Of a DNA stretch of 64,000 nt, positions 38,001 through 48,754 are shown one piece after another; the first letter of the stretch is position 1, and the number at the start of each line of letters is the position of its first letter. The notes beneath the pieces were generated by a model. It did not search any database and was not told where the DNA came from. It worked only from the letters and a program-made list of their open reading frames with translations. This stretch comes from Gelatoporia subvermispora B (taxonomy: Eukaryota > Basidiomycota > Agaricomycetes > Polyporales > Gelatoporiaceae), in the NCBI GenBank assembly GCA_000320605.2, contig KB445792.1, positions 1,369,581 to 1,433,580 on the forward strand, read 5' to 3'. The position numbers and the translations under genes were made by a program.

Positions 38001-40669
38001 GAAGTCGGCGGTTCCTTCCGCCCAATTTGCCTAGGATGCGGATAGTAGTATGCGCATGGTGATGATTGGACGGAAGAGGCTTCAGATGGCTGTGTAACGC
38101 CTCCATCAAATCTCTCAAGACGGTGTTGAGGGTCGGGTCGAGGAAGTCGGGCGTCAGATTGTCTATGCAGAGCTCCAATGTGCGAAGACCTTGGGAGACT
38201 AGCTCTGGACTACCTCGCAAGGCAAGCGCGAGAGGTTGCATCAGGTAGGTGAGGTAGGGCAAGAGATGTGTAAGACGTAAGGGAACAGTGAGACATAGCT
38301 CCACGATCATGTCGCGCGTGGAACCATTGGACGCCAGTAGCTGACGATTGAGGCACTCTAGCATGTCGGGGAGGAGTGGCAAAACCTCCTTGTAGAGGAG
38401 CTCATACCTTCCTGCACCCCCTCCAATCGCCCGGAAGAGTCCTCTGAGGAGATGGAGATAGTTGGTCGGCTTGCTTGCAGAGGATGCGAGAGGGAAGCAG
38501 TCCATGATCAATTTGCCTAGGTGCGATGCCAAGATGGGCTCATTCATTGAAGGGAAGAGGGTCACCGCACTAAACGTCATCTTGAAAAGACGTATCGCCA
38601 CAGCGGCACTCTGGTCGTCGTAATCGCCTAACTCGCCAAGTCGGGCGAGAAGGAAGCGCAAGATGATTGCGACGAGGGTCGGTGAGATTGCCTCTCGTTG
38701 GAGGAAGAATTGGGATAGATGCAGAAGAACCGGTCGCTTCTCCGCAGACTTGAAGTAGAATTCGATCTTCTGCGTCCAAACTTCCTGGAAAACGTGCAAG
38801 TTGATTTCACAGAGCGCTCCCCCCATCCAATCCATGGCCTCATTGGCTTCTCGGCTCTCTCCGTCGAAGAGTGCAATACAACGTATGCAGCTTTCAAAAA
38901 GGCGGCAAATCACAGCACCGTCAGGTACAGGAGCGTCACATTTCTTGAGGCCAGTCAGAATGTGACGAAGACCATGGAATAGATACCGAACAAGCATTCG
39001 ATATTCTGGGAGGAACTGAGTAATTTGAGGCAATGCTAGGGCTACAGCACGTACCACTGAGCACATCTTCCGCCTTCTCCATTGCATAGACTGCCCCTAG
39101 GACTGGCCTAGATCTTTCAAATAGAGAAGTGTCAGAGGGGTCGGATGGACTATCGTCTCGATTCTCAATCTTCCTCCTCAGTTCATCCTGAATGAACGCA
39201 ATTGATTCAACCTTCATGACGCTCGCGTCAAGGAGCATCAACAGCATTTTGGCCGCGCGAGGTTGAGAATCCTTCGCAATGATGACGTCAATCAAGTTGT
39301 AAATTGTCTTGGCAGCTAAAATGTGAAGACTGTTCGCGAGGAACGGGTTGTGCAAGTGCCGGAGATACACATTGCATATCCTCGTCAATTGTTCTGGGGT
39401 GAGGTCGCCTCGGAGATGATGGATCAGATCGGCAAAACAAGCAAACGCACTCGGCCTAGTGTAAGTCATTCAGATGATGAGATTTCTAGCCCTCATTGAG
39501 GATCTAGGACGTACCTGATGGTCTCTTGGCTGCCGATAGCGGTGCCAAGGAGGACACGTTCGTCAATCAGCTTATCAATCTGTGGTAACAGCGCTCGCTT
39601 GTGTGGAGTACCCAACAAATGCCTGAAAACGACCATGAGGTCCTATGCCAATCGTTATTGAGCTGACTACCCCGACAAGGCTCAAGAAGCATACCTTACG
39701 GGCATGTACAGCCATCGAAGGGCAGTCTTGCAAGATGCGCAGAGAGGTGACCATCATCCTCTCGCCTTCAGCGTCATATTGCTCGCCCAGGCCTCGCAGT
39801 ACGAAGGCCAGAAAGGACAACATCTTGGTTTGGGCCACGATGAGGTCTGTGTAGGGTTGTATATTCTTGACGGTGGGCGCCATTCCTGCCCAGAATCCTC
39901 CCATCGCTTCATAATCCTCCCTAGCCTTCCGCTGAGCAGGTGATTCGAGGGACACAAATTCAAATGTGAGAGGTAGAGTGGACTGTAGCACGGGCTGTAC
40001 CATGTTACGATGCATCTGCAAGAAAGCGACAACAACTATAGCCATCTCTGAAAGGACCTTGAAGCTGCGGGAGGCAGGAAGGAGGATGTTTTCGTCCATC
40101 AATGGAGAATTTTCCGAGAGAAGCTCGTCCACGAGACCCTTGACATTCTGTAGCAGCGCATGTAGTATTCCCATAAACTCCGCCAGCAGCTCTTCGTTCA
40201 AAGTTCTGAATGTGCGAAATAGGTCCATGATTGTTTTACAGCAGATAATGCCGTTTTCTTCATTATCGTGACGGAGGAGATGCAACATGCCGTGAAAAAG
40301 CGAGAGTATCTGTTGTCTGATAACTTCGCCCGAGGGTATACGGTGAAGAATATCCAAGAGACATCGGCGGAACTGATATTCCAAACTTTCACGGTTGAAG
40401 GATGGTTCACCAGATCGGAGGATGTCGAGAAGGACTGGAATCATATGTGGTAGGACACGAGCTGATTCGGCATCCCGAACAGTGTCGATCATTTCCCTAA
40501 GTTCACAGGCGACGGTATATTTTGTTTTGAGGTCTGGATGACCATGATATCGCTATGAGCGAAGTGATGCGGATCCAGGACTACTCCCCGTACCTATGCC
40601 CGGGTCAGCCACTCGAGCAGCACGCTGCTCAAGGTCTCCCGCCGTCGGAAGCTGTGGCGTGTTGTCCAT
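29015..40669 (-). CDS. TRA1: Transcription-associated protein Tra1/TRRAP
   Basis: Giant scaffold (about 3,650 residues) shared by the SAGA and NuA4 acetyltransferase complexes; it binds transcriptional activators. The start MDNTPQLPTAGDLEQRAARV at 40669 is the first ATG in frame and joins through a GTACGG donor to LKTKYTVACELREMIDTVRD. The next roughly 9 kb encode HEAT/TPR helical repeats. The FAT domain follows (LNKIYTLPNIEISEAFLKLR, CHYQKPGDLQAGLEVINNTN) and then a PI3K-like domain (LTEFQYGKFDEVEVPGQYTE, GVLYRKKESRKRTLHFHLP). The C-terminal FATC is LMKMTEIFVPWY with the stop at 29015-29017. As in all Tra1 proteins the kinase is dead: the catalytic-loop position reads LTSRLPSRFNISRSSGE rather than DRHxxN. 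Long exons and few introns are typical for this gene in fungi. Confidence 0.95.
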
Positions 40670-41652
40670 GGTGCCCGAGGCACATACACGCGCGTTGAGA
40701 GGATCCTGAAAAGCTGTATCTGATGCAAACGAGGTAAAGTGAAGCAAGCGGGGATGCGGAGGGGCCAGGGTTAGGTTGGTTGTGTCTGGCGCCGCTATGG
40801 CCCTCTGTGGGCGCTGTGTGGCTGAGGACGGCCGTGCAACTGCAGCTGTAGGAACATGCGCGAGACCCTGAACGATCGGGAGTCACGTGAGTCAAAGCTG
40901 ACGTAATAGCACGATCCCAGCTTCTTGCCACTTGGCTGAGTTGGCGCACCCCGCGCGCCCCTCTCCGATTCCCCCATTAATTGCCTGAGTTACACATCAC
41001 TGCATTTTTATGATGTCCTTGCCCTTGAAGTTAGATGGACAGTATTATTGTTTGACTCCCACTGCATATCACTAGTCGGACTGGCCAACACGGAACTTCA
41101 CTTCATTGCTTTGCTCATCACGCGTTATCACTTGCTGCTCCTTCGAAATGGATGGAAAAATAGTTGTGCTGAGCAATCTACATGTTGTGTGCTGCCTGTA
41201 CCAGGAATATCGATCAAGTTTAAAGTAGGTTCAAATGCATCGGGCTGTAGAAATGCGAAGTACTGATACGTGCAGAAAGGCACAAGTCACGGGAATAAAC
41301 GGCATCCAGATGCGGGAGAACACGGGTCCACAAAATCCAGCTTACATAAGCTACCGTGTTATTGAGGATGATAACCGATTCCTTATGGGGAATCGGAATC
41401 TCGGGTGTCGCAAGTTGGGTCGTCAAGCCACTCGAGTTGCACAGCAGTCACCGCTGAATGATTGACGATGAATCTTCGGCTTGCGGCGATGAAGCATTTA
41501 TTAGGCGACGGCGTGTTCCATGCTGTTCTTCTCTTAGCACCCAACAGAGCTGGCCTCTGATCCATTCCTGACGAGTACAGCCGGACTGTACGTGCTAAAC
41601 TACCGGGCTGGTCCTGGCATATGATCCCCGCCTCTATCATCACGCCTTTCGC
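40670..41652. other. Divergent promoter region (TRA1 / seven-TM gene)
   Basis: 983 bp without a supportable gene. It contains a palindromic GTCACGTGA at 40882-40890, 213 bp upstream of the TRA1 start. Several short frames overlap, with no domain. Confidence 0.5.
40882..40890 (+). promoter_or_regulatory. GTCACGTGA motif upstream of TRA1
   Basis: Nine-base stretch around a CACGTG core, directly followed by another half-site-like TCAAAGCTGAC. Position upstream of TRA1 is suggestive; binding is not demonstrated. Confidence 0.25.
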
Positions 41653-44024
41653 ATGTCTCTCGAGGTGCCTGGACAACATGTTGTCCAGGAAGTGCTGACT
41701 GTGAACACGTCAGCCACGCAATTTTTGGCTCACCCAGACTTGTGCGTCCGTATTAACACCATTTCCTGGAGTTAGCTCAATGTTTTTGATACAGCCGAGT
41801 CATCTCAGCCTTTTTTCTGGGCTGGGTATTCCTCCTGAGCGTGCAATGCATCGTAACTTCCAGCTTCGTTCGCAATTTAGTGGGTTGGTCCTATCGCTCT
41901 CTCTTCAAGCGAAGGGGCACACCTTCGGATCTGGAGGCATCTGGTCAAGACCTCTTTCATCGACATCGTGTTGACAGGCATGAAGTTGATGATGCTGCGT
42001 TGTTGCTTGTTTTCAACATGTGCTTCGCTTCTTCTGCCTTGACACAGTTTGCGTCCTTGCTTGAGTTCAGTCCGCGCGGCGCGAACATGACCTGCAGTGT
42101 GTTCTATTCACCCTAGTCACGGGACTCGCATTGATTGTGATGTAGCTTTTGTCATAGCTTGGGGCGGAATGTCATCTCAATTAGCTCGTCTGATCGGCAT
42201 ACTACTGCTTAATCGCAAGCTGCATCAGATAGGCGGCAGGATATGGGAGAAGTATTCCGTTTGGGCTGGCATGTTTGCAATATTGGGTAGGCTTGACTTT
42301 CTGACGCGCTTTCCCGTGCTAACCACACGTATTAGCCTTGGACTTTGCATTCAATGCGACCAACACAGGTGTCATCAAGTAAGTGTTCAAAGAATGTGAC
42401 ACTCTCAGCCGTTCCTCACCTGTGATTCAGCGAGGTGTCACAAATGGACATATGGTTATGCGATAGGCAGCGGTATGTCCTCGGTGATTGTGGTCAACCG
42501 TATCTTTGCTTAAATCTGCAATCCAGCTATTTGCCAACCGCGCTAGCTTCGACAGTTTTATGCACAATCGTGGAGGTCTATCTCACATATCGGCTTGCTA
42601 TACTGGCCTATTCTGCACATGGCATGGGAAGCGAAGATCGCGGTATTGTATATTGGAGTTTGGCGCAAGCCCTCAGTCTGATCCTCATGGAAGCTCTTAC
42701 GACGGCTGCAAACGTGGCGAGCGTATCGGAAGTAGCTACCTTTGTTCCGTTCAGTGTCGCAGCGATTGTGTGTCTCAGTAAGTGGGCATCGTGTTTTGCT
42801 ATGTACCCGAACGCTGAGCATCACTTTTCACGTATAGCTGCTTTCAATCGCTCCCAAGATTTGTGTAAAGCCCCGTCTACTCCCATTCCTCCTCCTGAAA
42901 GTCCGGTTGTCGTCAATATCGGCAGGTCGTCCCCTGGGGCAGTTAAGTCTGACATTATTGTCGAATCTGCTCCACACAACACTGCCCGGATGAGTACCGC
43001 CGAGCATCAGTCTACTGTCTTCCTAGAGCAGTCCGGTCCAAATTCACATTTGCCTCCTGACACTGTCGTTTCATCCGTACCAGGCGTATTGGATTCTCGT
43101 TATCATCCAGTTAACGAGCGCCACGGTATCGTGATACCAGCTGGGCATCAAGCTCTGCCCTCACCTGGGCGTCCCATACTTCCCAACCAGGCAGAGATAG
43201 CAGAGCGGTTAGAGCGCGAGCTCCCGCCTCTTGGTCCCATTGCGAGGCAACCCCGTACGCGGCCGCAAGTATATGTAGTGACGCAGGAATACGATCAACT
43301 GGCGCCGCACAGATCGCCCACTTCCCTTGTGCTCGGTTCCGACATCATTCGCCACACCTCCGTGCTCCGTAGTAAAGAGCCTTGGTCGCCGAACTCAATG
43401 GTCGAGAGGTCGTACTTTTCACCCGAATCTACCGACTCACATACCTCCTGGCGTTCGAATCAACAACACTCGTTGCAATCAAGCGAAAGAGACATGTCTC
43501 AGGAGTCTTTTGTCGACTTCTACGCCAAATCGCCCGAGCGTGGAAGCCAGGTGACAAGCATGTGGAACCGTAGCAGTTCAGCCAAGTCTCCCCGCATGTC
43601 CTTCAGACATTCCTTCCTCTCGACACCTGCGCAAGCCCAAAGAGAGCTCACGGTTGTACTCCAACGACCTATGGTCTCTCAGCGAGGCACCGTTCAGTCG
43701 ATAAAGAGCCAGAAGAGCAAACGTTTTACATTGGGGCGCCAAATCTCGCGGAGCGTGCGAATAGACACCATGCCAGTGACTCCCGCAACGGAAAACATAC
43801 GGTCATTTATCCCAGATCCTGCAACGCCCGCACTCGCTTCACCTCCCTCGCAATCAACGATCAAGGCAGCTACCGCAACTTACGCTGTTCATCCTCAGAT
43901 TGCGAGCGTGCTGCACAACGGCAACGCTTCGAGCAGTTCAGTCACAACTTATCGCGGTCCAGGCCTGAGAGGTCCACGGCCACTCCCTGCGCCCGGGTCT
44001 CCAACTCCTTCCACTGCTCGATAG
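41653..44024 (+). CDS. Seven-transmembrane protein with long disordered C-terminal tail
   Basis: Joining exons from ATG 41653 (MSLEVPGQHVVQEVLTVNTS, an N-glycosylation site before the first helix) gives seven hydrophobic helices. They are ISAFFLGWVFLLSVQCIVTS; ALLLVFNMCFASSALTQFA; CTFVIAWGGMSSQLARLIGI; YSVWAGMFAILALDFAFNAT; LPTALASTVLCTIVEVYLTY; GIVYWSLAQALSLILMEALT; and ATFVPFSVAAIVCLSKW. About 400 residues of Ser/Pro/Arg-rich tail follow (many SP and RS sites), ending at 44024. The layout is that of a fungal receptor-like membrane protein, but no known fungal GPCR class motif is recognised. The intron at 42476-42529 is 54 nt long and has no stop in frame, so its retention would only insert 18 residues. 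The exon border near 42092/42142 was chosen to keep the third helix in frame. Confidence 0.75.
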
Positions 44025-44169
44025 CATCATCATTACCCGTAGTTACACAGGCGTTAGATTGACGAGACGGTGCTTTCGATCTGTTCACGCGTACAATAGA
44101 TTGTGTATCTTGTCTTCCAATATTCTTAACGAACGCTCTTAATGTACGGCATACCAGCAAAGTTCCTGC

Positions 44170-44177
44170 TTTGCGAT
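44170..44177 (+). repeat. Target site duplication, left copy (CTTTGCGA)
   Basis: The octamer CTTTGCGA directly precedes the left terminal inverted repeat at 44178 and is repeated exactly after the right end (44826-44833). Confidence 0.8.
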
Positions 44178-44825
44178 AGGGTTCCGTAAGAAATTCCGCG
44201 GGGCGTAAGTAATTAAATGTAAGTAATAGGGCACCCCGACCTATTTTTTACATGGTGTAACTAACGTAACTTACAATATGTCACATGACGGCAAAACATC
44301 ACGTGCAGGCGTAAAAAACAGCGTAAGAAAGTGTAAGAAACAGAAAAAAACTAGTCGAAATTGTCTAGACATCAAACTCCCCGCAGACGTTCCCATTTTC
44401 ATCAAGACTGCCCACCTCTACTGACATTGCCGCAGCGTGTTTGTCCAACGGCTTCGTATTGACCTCGCTTTGGAGCTTGTCCAGAGGGACCTTTGTAGGC
44501 GCTAGCGTGCCTGTAAGGAAACGTTGAAGGCTACAGCCTCAGACTGCAGGTTCTGACGTCGGCTCGTGGACTGGAGGTGACTTGAGTGCGAGAAATGACG
44601 CTACAGACGAATATGAAACTAATGGCAGAGGCACCTGTGGGCTTAACACTGAACCTCGCGATCCGCGCAACGCCCAAGCGCCTGGAGGATCTGTCTACTG
44701 GAACATAATATTTTACATTTCCGACACCCCCTTTCAAGGGTCGGTGTAAGAAAGTGTAAGTTACCTATTACTTACATGTAAGTTACATGGGTGTAAGATA
44801 CACACCCATTTCATACGGTACCCTA
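44178..44825. mobile_element. Short non-autonomous hAT-like DNA transposon (MITE-like), 648 bp
   Basis: The element begins TAGGGTTCCGTAAGAAAT and ends with the inverted copy ATTTCATACGGTACCCTA, matching at 16 of 18 positions. It is bounded by exact 8-bp duplications, the size made by hAT transposases. A second inverted pair lies just inside: ATGTAAGTAATAGG at 44218-44231 and its exact complement at 44764-44777. Subterminal (T/C)GTAAG words recur many times at both ends, as expected for hAT transposase-binding sites. No transposase is encoded, so it would have to be moved in trans. It sits between the seven-TM gene and verprolin without interrupting either. The hAT assignment rests on the duplication length and the TAGGG terminus. 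Confidence 0.8.
44365..44510 (-). pseudogene. Possible coding remnant carried inside the hAT-like element
   Basis: A minus-strand frame reads LAPTKVPLDKLQSEVNTKPL and ends SVEVGSLDENGNVCGEFDV at TAG 44365-44367. Upstream the same frame continues for about 70 nt with one in-frame stop. The base composition differs from the AT-rich ends of the element. It could be a fragment of a host gene or of the parent transposon; I recognise no family. Confidence 0.25.
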
Positions 44826-44833
44826 CTTTGCGA
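44826..44833 (+). repeat. Target site duplication, right copy (CTTTGCGA)
   Basis: Exact copy of the octamer at 44170-44177, directly after the right terminal inverted repeat. Confidence 0.8.
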
Positions 44834-45040
44834 GAATCAGCCGCAAGTGATTGCTTGAGCCGGTGTGTGGCTGGCGGCCACAGTTGTATCAATATCATGT
44901 ACGCGTCGCCTGCATCCGGGCGTTAGTTACTCTTGCGCGACCGCGGCCGATCCCACCCTTGTCTCAACCGTTCATTGCAGTGCTAGCTCTCAGCTCTCGG
45001 ATTTCGACTATTATAACGTATTCTCGCTTCATTTATACCG

Positions 45041-46334
45041 ATGGCTTCCAGCGAACTGCTGAAGCAGATCCAAGCAGGGAAGCAGCTTAAGAAAGCAACA
45101 ACTCATGACCGGAGTGCGCCCGCGATTGAAACACCTAAGGGAGGTGGAGGCAGATCTGGTGGTGTCGGAGCCGGAGGTGCTCCTGCTATCCCTTCAGCGT
45201 CGTCTGGTGCAGGTGTAGGGCCGCCTCAACTGGCGGGGTTATTTGCGGGTGGTATGCCAAAGCTGAAACCAGCGGGACAGAATAACTTAGGTGCGTGCCA
45301 CGTCCGCCCTTCGCTAACTATCACCTCACACATCATCCCAGCAAAACCGCCTGCACTCGGAAAGCCACCAGCGATACCTAAACGTACTGGAGCCCCTTCG
45401 TCAGACTCTAGTGCAGCGCCAGCGCCTCCAGCACCTCGACCGCCTCCCAGCAGACCAGCTGGTAGGCCTCCTCCCCCTCCAGCACCCGCAGCGGCGCCTC
45501 CCCAATCTGCCCGCCCGACACCCAGTCTTCCTCCTAGATCAGCTCCTGCACCACCTTCTGTCCCGGCACTACCGCGAAGAGCACCCCCTGTTCCTAGATC
45601 TGGTTCCCCTGGCCTTACGGCTCCCGCTCTACCTGCTCGAGGCTCATCACAGTCACTTTTAAGTACATCAACCACGTCTGCACCGGAGCCTCCCCCTCGG
45701 CCATCATCTGCCCTCCCGCATCGCAAAGTTCCCGTTCCTCCATCTACACTGGGGAGAGCTCCACCTCCGCCTCCCCCGCGACCATCTTCCGTTGGTGCTC
45801 ATGCGAGCCCTGCTCGAGCGGCACCGCCGCCGCCTCCCGCCAGACGGGTAGCTAGCGTTGCCGCTCCGTCGCGACCCCCACCTCCCCCGCGACCGTTATC
45901 CGAGGTTGAGGCGCCAGCCGCCGCTCCACCTCCGCCTCCAGGACCACCGCCGCCTGCGCGGCACAGTTTGGCGCCTACAGCACCGCCTCCTCCCGCTCCC
46001 CCTGGGCCGTCACCAGCTCGGGTCAGAACACAGTCAGCTCTTAGCGCCCCTCCCCCTCCCCCTCCGGCACCACCAATCAGCAGAACCCAATCAGGCCCCG
46101 CGCCTCAGCTCCAAGTCAATGGGACTGGCAAACATCGCAAGAAGAGTAAGTGGTACCTCGCATGATATTTACATTGACCAATGCTCTGTAATAGTACCCT
46201 CACCTCCGCCTAATGCGGGCGTTCATACCTTTCCTGTCAAGGATTTCCCGCCACCGCGCCCATTCACGCGTAGTGTCAAGAAGTATGGAGGAGGGCGGGA
46301 GAGGGGTAGCGATTTTGATCTCGGGATTTTGTGA
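45041..46334 (+). CDS. VRP1: Verprolin / WIP-family actin regulator
   Basis: Actin-patch protein that binds monomeric actin and the WASP homologue to promote Arp2/3-dependent endocytosis. The N-terminus (MASSELLKQIQAGKQLKKAT) is a WH2 actin-binding motif with the LKK core. A glycine-rich linker follows. About 300 residues are then dominated by proline runs (RPPPPPAPAAAPP, GRAPPPPPPRPSS and many similar), which offer SH3 and profilin sites. The C-terminus (HTFPVKDFPPPRPFTRSVKK) matches the WASP-binding segment of WIP/verprolin. Two introns are seen: about 45292-45342, and 46145-46193 between KHRKK and PSPPPN. The stop is at 46332-46334. The codon bias in the proline stretch produces long spurious frames on the other strands. 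Confidence 0.9.
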
Positions 46335-46595
46335 GGGTAGTGTTCACGCGGAATGCATGTCGAGATTTGGCCACGTATTTCCCCGGACGGAGTTAATGCC
46401 CCAAGTCATCCAGGGCACGCGGCGGCGCATGACTTTGTGAATATTGGCACCGGACGTGATATTTCTGCTGTCTGGTGTTGACTGGACAGGTCGCGAGGTG
46501 GATGGATGTACCTCACTTGACATCGGCATCGGTTCTGCTGAGTATGCAATTCGAAAAGGTTGCTCGATTTGGCCGAGTATCGTAGCACTATAGCC

Positions 46596-46608
46596 GTGAC
46601 ACGTCACC
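46596..46608 (-). promoter_or_regulatory. Candidate unfolded-protein-response element of PDI
   Basis: On the minus strand the sequence GGTGACGTGTCAC contains TGACGTG, the core recognised by XBP1/Hac1-type bZIP factors. It lies about 90 bp before the PDI start codon and 17 bp before a TATATA. PDI genes are classical UPR targets, which makes the position meaningful; binding is an inference. Confidence 0.45.
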
Positions 46609-46625
46609 TCCTAACGCCACGCCGT

Positions 46626-46631
46626 TATATA
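46626..46631 (+). promoter_or_regulatory. TATA box of PDI
   Basis: TATATA 66-71 bp upstream of the PDI ATG, just after the candidate UPR element. Confidence 0.35.
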
Positions 46632-46696
46632 GCTCTTGTCATCAGCGAGGATATCCCCGAGCTGCCTCTTTACTTACTTCCCCCATTCCTTGAAAG

Positions 46697-48470
46697 ATGC
46701 GCTCGCCGCATCTCTTTTCTTGGCTGTCTGCCATCGCGCTCGTCACCCTTACTGCAGCAGATGGCGCTTCCGACGTAGTCGACCTCACTGGAACCAACTT
46801 TGATTCAATAGTCAATCCTGAGTCTCTCATTCTCGTGGAGTTCTTCGCACCATGGTCTGTCTCTTAAAAATTGCCTCAGGCATTGTGCTTAATCGTACTA
46901 GGTGTGGTCACTGCAAGGCGCTTGCTCCTCACTATGAGGAGGCTGCCACCGCGCTCAAGGAAAAGAATATCAAGCTTGCCAAGGTCAACTGTGTTGACGA
47001 GGCAGACTTCTGCCAAGCAAACGGCATCCAGGGATACCCGTTAGTGTCTCCGTGGCCGGACTTAACAGCACAGTGCTAACGTCTCGCTTAGCACCCTTCG
47101 AGTCTACCGTAATGGCGAATACACGGACTACACCGGCCCACGCAAAACCGACGGTATCATCAGCTACATGACTAAGTAAGAAATATGGATTGCCCTTAGG
47201 GAAATTATCCAACTGAACTCTGGATTGCAGGCAATCCTTGCCCGCTGTTTCCGAGGTCACTCTTGCCAACTTCGACGAGTTCACGAAGGCCGACAAGATC
47301 GTTGCCGTTGCCTTCCTGTCCTCCCCCACAGATGTTCCGGGCCCCGAGTTCAGTGCAACTGCCAACAAGCACCGCGACGATTATTTGTTCGGCTCGACTA
47401 CTGACAAGGGTGCCATCGACGCTGCTGGAGTCACGCCTCCGGCCATTGTCGTCTATCGCTCCTTCGATGAGCCTACGGTCGAGTACCCGTACCCCGTCGT
47501 TGACGCAAAGGTGAAGGACATTGAGGAGTGGATCCAGGAACTTTCCATCCCCGTCATTGATCAGGTTGGAACCGACAATTACCAGACCTATGCACAGAGT
47601 GGCAAACCGCTTGCCTACCTGTTTGTCGACCCCACCGATGCGAAGTCAGAGGAGTACATTGCCGCGATCAAGCCCATTGCTGCGAAGTACAAGGGCAAGG
47701 TCAACTTCGTTTGGATTGACGCGGTCAAGTTCTCCGATCACGCGAAGGCGCTAAACCTCAACGAGGCGAAGTGGCCTGGCTTCGTCATCCAGAATCTGCA
47801 GAAGCAGCTGAAGTTTCCCTACGACCAGAACAAGGAAGTCACGCCGGAGGCTGTAGATGAGCTTATTACTCAGTTCCTCGACGGCAAGTTGGAACCCGAG
47901 TTGAAGAGCCAGCCTATCCCTACGACTCAGGACGAGAGTGTCTTCAACCTCGTGGGCAAGCAGTTCGAAGATGTTGTATTTGATGATGACAAGGATGTCT
48001 TCGTCGAGTTCTACGCCAGCTGGTGAGGCCTTTTTGACTATTACGCTCGTCAAGTCTGCTGAGCAAACATGACAGGTGCGGTCATTGCAAGCGTCTGAAG
48101 CCGACTTGGGACTCGCTTGGCGATCGCTACGTCAATGTCAAAGACCGCATTGTGATGTGAGTGATGTGATCTTTCGCTATGGACGACCAGGCGTAATCTT
48201 ATTGTACGAAACAGTGCGAAGTTCGAGGCTACTGAGAATGATCTCCCGCCATCCGTACCCTTCCGGATTTCTGGCTTCCCGACTCTCAAGTTCAAGAAAG
48301 CCGGTACTCGGGAGTTCATCGACTACGATGGTGATCGCTCACTCGAGAGCCTTATCACTTTCGTAGAGGAAAGTGCGGTCAACCCGCTTGATCCTAGCGT
48401 TCCTTTCAAAACGACTGTGCCCGCCGCACAGGAGCCGATCCAGCAGCCGGATCATCATGATGAGCTGTAA
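46697..48470 (+). CDS. PDI1: Protein disulfide isomerase, ER-resident
   Basis: Catalyses disulfide formation and exchange on secretory proteins in the ER lumen. The ATG at 46697 starts a signal peptide (MRSPHLFSWLSAIALVTLTA). The first thioredoxin domain carries the active site FFAPWCGHCKALAPHYEEA, split by an intron right at the tryptophan codon (46852-46900). It ends with the cis-proline region GYPTLRVYRNGEY. Two catalytically inactive domains follow (b and b'), then the second active domain with FYASWCGHCKRLKPTWD, again interrupted after Trp. The C-terminus PDHHDEL ends in the HDEL retention signal at 48468-48470. About 500 residues and the a-b-b'-a' order are standard. The two active-site exons are split at the equivalent codon, so that intron position is conserved between the duplicated domains. 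Confidence 0.97.
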
Positions 48471-48754
48471 CGGATAGGATTTAACTTACATTTGTATATC
48501 CCTTGAGACAGTGATAATTGTTTGGAACCATTGCGTGTCTTCGAAGTGGCCCTCAGGCTTTCAGAGTGTTCAAACATGTAGGTATGCACACCTCTGAATC
48601 TCAATGAATCTCGTCAATTGGCTCGCGAATACTCGCGTCAGCGTACATCCCCCGACTCCTATGACTTCATGCTTCATGCAGTTTTATCGACACCAGATGT
48701 GATCCAAAAGAAAAGAGATAGAATGAAGACGTAGAAAGCTCTAGAGGTGCCAGC

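Larger units (their letters stand above)
46335..46696. other. Promoter region of PDI
   Basis: 362 bp downstream of verprolin and upstream of PDI. It holds a candidate UPR element (46596-46608) and a TATATA box (46626-46631); I see no gene. Confidence 0.6.

Noticed and set aside
44100..44900. TA target duplication (Tc1/mariner type) for the element near 44.2-44.8 kb
   Set aside because: TA does flank the GGGT...ACCC ends, but the exact 8-bp CTTTGCGA outside TAGGG...CCCTA is a better and longer match, which points to hAT.
45226..45726. 166-codon minus-strand frame rich in Gly, Asp and Ala
   Set aside because: Complement of the proline-rich part of verprolin (CCN codons read as GGN).
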